47,252 bases of DNA from Lachnospiraceae bacterium (GTDB lineage Bacteria > Bacillota > Clostridia > Lachnospirales > Lachnospiraceae): the NCBI GenBank assembly GCA_014804365.1, contig JAAUZX010000054.1:1-47252 (forward strand). Direction: 5' to 3'. A program made the position numbers and the translations under genes. The notes under the pieces were generated by a model. That model saw nothing but the letters and a program-made list of their open reading frames with translations. It made no database searches and was not told where the DNA came from. The stretch's first letter is position 1; every line of letters begins with the position of its first letter. Of the stretch, positions 43,833 through 47,252 are shown piece after piece.

Positions 43833-44822
43833 TCAGTTCTCCTTAATCGTCAATAATAAAAGTTCCATCGTCAGATCGAAATTGACATTGGCTTCCAGTC
43901 TTCTCTTCGCCTGCTGCAATGCATTTACAATCGTCTCGATTCCCTCATATGTGCTTCTGTCCGACACTCTCATGATCTGCTGTATCTCTTCTTTAAAGAT
44001 CAGACTGTTTACATCTTTTGTGGCCTTAAAAAGCAGCACGTCCCGATACCACGCAGACAGTATATCCAGATAATCGTTGACATCAAATTTGTATTCCGTG
44101 ATCTTCTTAATCGCTTTGACGATCTCGTTGACTTCCATGTCATTGATATATTTCACCAGCGTGATCGCCTCGTCCTTAACCTTCTCGAACTCTTCACTGC
44201 TGGCGAGCAGCTTCGCCTTGCCGATATTGCCTCTTGCGAAAGCAACACAGATATTTGCCTTATAATCCGGCACTGCCAGTTCTTCCATCAGATATTTCTT
44301 CACAAGCATGTCCGACACCGGCTTCATATTAAGTACCACACAGCGGCTTAAGATCGTCGGAAGCAGCGCCTCCACATGAGTGGTAAGAATCAGAATCACC
44401 GCATACTCCGGTGGCTCCTCTAACGTCTTCAACAATGCGTTCTGTGCCTGCACTGTCATCTTCTCGCCCTCATTCATAATGTAGATTTTGCGCGGACTGC
44501 TGTAAGGTTTGATCCCGATGTCACCGTTGATCTGTGACCTGATATCCTCCACGCCTATCGTGTTCGGCTTTTCATGACTGACATACACAATGTCGGGCTG
44601 ATTATTGCTGAGCGCCTGCTTACAGGAATGACACTCCCCGCAAGGCTCTACGCCACTCTTCTCACACTGCAGCGCCATCGCAAAAACACGGGCGATAAAT
44701 TCCTTACCGGAACTCCTTTCTCCGTTGATGATATATGCATGTGAAACTTTATTCGTAGCAATCGCGTTCTGCAAATGCTCTTTCAACTGTTCTTGTCCTA
44801 TAATATCCGTAAATTTAGCCAT
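43833..44822 (-). CDS. holB: DNA polymerase III delta' subunit
   Basis: The 329-residue clamp-loader subunit has a zinc module with Cys53, Cys61, Cys64 and Cys67 and the motif MTVQAQNALLKTLEEPP with the helix that contacts neighbouring ATPases. The P-loop position reads NGERSSGKE with Lys40, not the canonical GxxGxGK, in line with delta' being an ATP-inactive stator in many bacteria. The C-terminal collar domain is present, so the length is normal. ATG 44822 has GGGTGGGG upstream. It lies between yaaR and ricT in conserved order. Confidence 0.93.
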   Translation of the reverse strand: MAKFTDIIGQEQLKEHLQNAIATNKVSHAYIINGERSSGKEFIARVFAMALQCEKSGVEPCGECHSCKQALSNNQPDIVYVSHEKPNTIGVEDIRSQINGDIGIKPYSSPRKIYIMNEGEKMTVQAQNALLKTLEEPPEYAVILILTTHVEALLPTILSRCVVLNMKPVSDMLVKKYLMEELAVPDYKANICVAFARGNIGKAKLLASSEEFEKVKDEAITLVKYINDMEVNEIVKAIKKITEYKFDVNDYLDILSAWYRDVLLFKATKDVNSLIFKEEIQQIMRVSDRSTYEGIETIVNALQQAKRRLEANVNFDLTMELLLLTIKEN

Positions 44823-44891
44823 CTATAACCCCACCCGTTATTTAATGCTTTATCTCTCAGTCACTGTCGCCCTTTTATACCTCTTTCATCA

Positions 44892-45332
44892 TTAAGTAAA
44901 AATATCCAACAGCAGCCCTCTGATCTCCCCTATCTTATTGAGAATCGCCAGATTGTCCTGCTCATCCTTTACAAGCTCCTGAGCCAGCTGATCCAGATTC
45001 TCGTCGATCAGCCGGATAATGCCGTATACCCTGTGACGCCCCTTCCGGTCGAGGAAATTTTCTCTGGAAAAAGCATGGGAACGATTGACTACCTCGTTTA
45101 AGAAATCCTTGATCAGCGCCCGATATTTCCTCATATCCTTGATATCGCGATGCTTTGCCAGCTTATCCCCCTGTCTGGTGATCTCCTCCATCATATTCGC
45201 CAAAGCATTCTGCAGATCCTGTTCCTCTATCCTGCTGACAAGAGTGAACTTAAAAGTGCCGTCCGTCTCCTGCGCCTGCTGCGTCTGTTCCAACGGCATC
45301 GCCTGCTGTATCTGATTTACTTTAATATCCAT
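44892..45332 (-). CDS. yaaR: YaaR family protein (DUF327)
   Basis: The 146-residue protein matches DUF327: a variable Gln-rich N-terminus, then an all-helical domain with [20 protein letters not shown] and [19 protein letters not shown]. The function is unknown; it is conserved next to tmk and holB in Firmicutes. ATG 45332 lies behind GGAGGTGACGGGAG. The YaaQ gene that usually precedes it in Bacillus is absent here. Confidence 0.9.
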   Translation of the reverse strand: MDIKVNQIQQAMPLEQTQQAQETDGTFKFTLVSRIEEQDLQNALANMMEEITRQGDKLAKHRDIKDMRKYRALIKDFLNEVVNRSHAFSRENFLDRKGRHRVYGIIRLIDENLDQLAQELVKDEQDNLAILNKIGEIRGLLLDIFT

Positions 45333-45406
45333 CTCCCGTCACCTCCCCGCCATAAATATTCTCTGGATTTCATACGACTCGAATTGCCTCCCGCCGTATC
45401 GTCATA

Positions 45407-46009
45407 TTATATATCGTCTTCGTTACAATTTTCTTGTAGATATGACAGAATCTCTTCCAGACATCTGCTCAATTTGTCGTTATAAAATGTCTGGCTGATT
45501 CCCGCCTTGTTAAGCTTCTCCTCCGAGAAATCTTCGGCATCCGCCAGAAAACGCCGGCACATCTCTTCATATCTCGGATGATCCTGCGCCATTTCCCGAT
45601 CCAACGCCCTCTGAAGCCGCACCCCATCGTCCAGCTCGATCATAATCGGAAGCACCTTATCTTCTCCGTAGAACCGTCTCATCTGCTCATAGGATTCCAG
45701 TGTACCGATCACCACATAAGAACCGCTCTTTGGATCAATCTCCTCATCCGCAACCGTAAAGTACCGCCACATGCCCAGACAAGTATGATATACTCTGTCC
45801 TCTATCACTCTTCCCTGATTCTGAAGCCTCAGGAATCCTTCTTCATCCGTAAAATGATACTCCACCCCGTCACTTTCTCCCGCTCGGATCGGTCTGGTCG
45901 TATAGGGAACGATGGGCCGTAGCATCACCTGGTTCTGCGCCAGCAGTTCTTTATAGATTGTATCTTTTCCTGATGAACTTCGTCCCATCAGGCACACGAT
46001 TTTTCCCAT
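45407..46009 (-). CDS. guanylate kinase-like P-loop protein
   Basis: The 200-residue protein resembles guanylate kinase: P-loop GRSSSGKD (residues 9-16), the GMP-binding segment VPYTTRPIRAGESDGVEYHF, and the LID-like REMAQDHPRYEEMCRRF. The canonical loop GPSGSGKST is altered, with Asp in place of the terminal Ser/Thr. It occupies the place of thymidylate kinase (tmk) between the decarboxylase and yaaR in the Bacillus order. It may be a second GMP kinase or a divergent enzyme with another acceptor. ATG 46009 has only AAAGG at a long distance, a weak site. Upstream lies a dispersed repeat hairpin (46043-46075). Confidence 0.8.
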   Translation of the reverse strand: MGKIVCLMGRSSSGKDTIYKELLAQNQVMLRPIVPYTTRPIRAGESDGVEYHFTDEEGFLRLQNQGRVIEDRVYHTCLGMWRYFTVADEEIDPKSGSYVVIGTLESYEQMRRFYGEDKVLPIMIELDDGVRLQRALDREMAQDHPRYEEMCRRFLADAEDFSEEKLNKAGISQTFYNDKLSRCLEEILSYLQENCNEDDI

Positions 46010-46042
46010 ATTGATAAATACCTTTTATCGATAATTACATTC

Positions 46043-46075
46043 GTAACTGTTCAGAATCCTGTTCTTCACAGTTAC
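46043..46075 (-). repeat. dispersed palindromic repeat, related to the fabD-fabG element
   Basis: Arms GTAACTG (46043-46049) and CAGTTAC (46069-46075) form a 7-pair stem with a 19-base interior. The sequence GTAACTGTTCA is shared with the outer arms of the fabD-fabG palindrome (37295-37305). A further CAGTTAC occurs at 46095-46101. It lies between the decarboxylase stop and the kinase-like start. Confidence 0.55.
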
Positions 46076-46149
46076 AAAAATGCACCTTCTGAGCAGTTAC
46101 CTACATTCTATATTAATAATGCCATATTTTGGAAGTAATTTCAAACATT

Positions 46150-47252
46150 TCATAAAACCACTGTTACTTCCTCTTCTGCTGACACCCCCTGCACGCGCAG
46201 ACCCATGCGCATACTCTTCCGTATCTGTACAAGCAATTCTTCACTTACAACTTCCCCCGGCACGAGAAGCGGAATGCCCGGCGGATATAAATTAATAAAA
46301 TCGGCCACGGTTCTGCCCACAGCATCCGCTAACGGTATCTTCTCCCGCTGGCTGTCATAAGCCTGCGCGGCGCTCATTCTGATTTCCGGTATACCGTAAC
46401 TACTGCCAGCCCTGCCACTGTCCTCCGACAGAGTCACACAGTCCGTTCTTATGCCTTGTTTCGCAGAATTCCGTTCTTCTGCTTCATAATCTGTCGTCTG
46501 ACTCTTTCCGGCCGCGGATTGCGACATCTCCTTCTCTATCCTATCATCAATCTGCACCAATGCATCAGCCAATCTCTGCCAGCCTTCTTCGGTGTCCATG
46601 ATGGTCATAATCGCCACTACATAATTACCCGCCGCCATCTCCATCTGTAAGTGATATTCTTCCCGCAAAACATCGTACAGCTTTTGTCCGTTCCATAACG
46701 AATTGCGCACAAATATCACAATTTTTCCGATATCCCAGCCGATCATGTGGTATTCCGGCTGCTGTTTTTCTGACACTCCCGTCATTTTTCCAATCGTTAT
46801 ATGCCGGCATATCTCCGTTTTTTTACAAAAAAAATCATACTGCCGTCGCATCTGCGCAAAATCTGCCGCGCCCTGATCTTCCACATAACGGAGGCAGGAA
46901 TCCATACTTGCCATCATCACATAAGACGGACTGCTGGTTTGAAGCATCCTCAAATATCTGCGCAGCCGTTCTCTGTCAACCCGCTCTCCCTGTACGTGAA
47001 GGAGCGCGGTCTGCGTCATGGCCGGAAGCGTTTTATGAAGACTATGTATCACCAGATCCGCACCTGCCGCAACCGCTCCCGTCGGCATATGTCGGTCCAG
47101 CCCTAAATGAGCGCCATGCGCTTCATCTACAATGAGTATTCTACCCCTCTCATGCACCGCCCTGGCAATAGCGCCTACATCGGACATGACCCCCTCATAT
47201 GTCGGTGATGTGATAACCACCGCTCTGCAATCAGGATATTCCTCTAAGATAC
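46150..47252 (-). CDS. Orn/Lys/Arg decarboxylase family protein (5' end outside window)
   Basis: The visible 3' part (about 367 codons) encodes the second half of a PLP-dependent fold type I decarboxylase of the YaaO/SpeA group. The PLP region shows VITSPTYEGVMSD, the cofactor Asp in ILIVDEAHGAHLG, and the Schiff-base Lys in HSLHKTLPAMTQTALLH. The C-terminal domain ends ADFINLYPPGIPLLVPGE. It probably makes a polyamine precursor from arginine or lysine. A polar, low-complexity stretch (from about EKEMSQSAAGKS to SGRAGSSYG) interrupts the C-terminal domain and looks like a lineage-specific insertion. The position next to the kinase and yaaR matches Bacillus yaaO. The frame continues to the window edge. 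Confidence 0.9.
   Translation of the reverse strand, partial: ILEEYPDCRAVVITSPTYEGVMSDVGAIARAVHERGRILIVDEAHGAHLGLDRHMPTGAVAAGADLVIHSLHKTLPAMTQTALLHVQGERVDRERLRRYLRMLQTSSPSYVMMASMDSCLRYVEDQGAADFAQMRRQYDFFCKKTEICRHITIGKMTGVSEKQQPEYHMIGWDIGKIVIFVRNSLWNGQKLYDVLREEYHLQMEMAAGNYVVAIMTIMDTEEGWQRLADALVQIDDRIEKEMSQSAAGKSQTTDYEAEERNSAKQGIRTDCVTLSEDSGRAGSSYGIPEIRMSAAQAYDSQREKIPLADAVGRTVADFINLYPPGIPLLVPGEVVSEELLVQIRKSMRMGLRVQGVSAEEEVTVVL

Noticed and set aside
1..47252. CRISPR array, tRNA or rRNA genes
   Set aside because: No regularly spaced direct repeats, no cloverleaf with a CCA-type end and no rRNA-like stretch was seen on either strand.

Overview
The window looks like chromosome of a spore-forming, anaerobic Firmicute, most likely a gut Lachnospiraceae (Clostridium cluster XIVa type). 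The reasons are sporulation-linked genes (spmA, a LysM-GH18 cortex-hydrolase-like gene, ricT/yaaT), a fab cluster with fabK and FabT-like operators, a YesMN-type two-component system next to a CUT1 sugar ABC operon, and Bacillus-like synteny at the right end (yaaO - kinase - yaaR - holB - yaaT - yabB - yabC). No rRNA, tRNA or CRISPR array was recognised. No stretch longer than about 300 bases lacks a gene.

Left part (1-12.6 kb). A truncated lipoprotein gene and an S1-domain RNA-binding protein gene, each with a clear sigma-A-type promoter, are followed by a compact alpha-glucoside locus. On the minus strand lie a solute-binding lipoprotein, two permeases, a GH13 oligo-1,6-glucosidase-like enzyme and a GH31 alpha-glucosidase. 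Divergently on the plus strand lie a YesN-type response regulator and a YesM-type histidine kinase. The inferred cycle is: the kinase senses sugar, the regulator activates the transporter operon, and imported isomalto-type oligosaccharides are hydrolysed inside the cell. Large hairpins sit in the regulator leader and at two intra-operon junctions.

Middle (12.6-28.2 kb). Here are a 51-codon orphan gene with its own promoter and terminator, a LysM-GH18 gene, a SWIM-SNF2 helicase, a hemerythrin-CheX-like fusion, an AT-rich AAA/DUF4143 ATPase, a fructosamine-kinase-like gene, a heterodimeric BmrCD-type ABC exporter, and a two-gene unit of a carboxylesterase and a DUF5605-type glycoside hydrolase.

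Accessory island (about 28.3-32.9 kb). An IS66 Orf1-like DNA-binding gene precedes a tyrosine recombinase gene broken by one frameshift. Opposite to these is a two-gene unit of a tyrosine-recombinase-fold protein that has lost its catalytic residues and a DUF1703-type AAA ATPase with a PD-(D/E)XK nuclease domain. This island lies directly downstream of spmA, where spmB is often found. It is the best place to look for something new.

Right part (32.9-47.3 kb). After spmA comes the type II fatty acid synthesis cluster, acpP-fabK and then fabD-fabG-fabF-fabZ-fabH. It has two FabT-like palindromes, one overlapping the acpP promoter, and a large nested palindrome between fabD and fabG whose outer arm encodes the FabD C-terminus. 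Upstream is the yaaO-to-yabC type housekeeping cluster (decarboxylase, guanylate-kinase-like, YaaR, HolB, RicT, TrmN6, a DUF4015 lipoprotein, RsmI).
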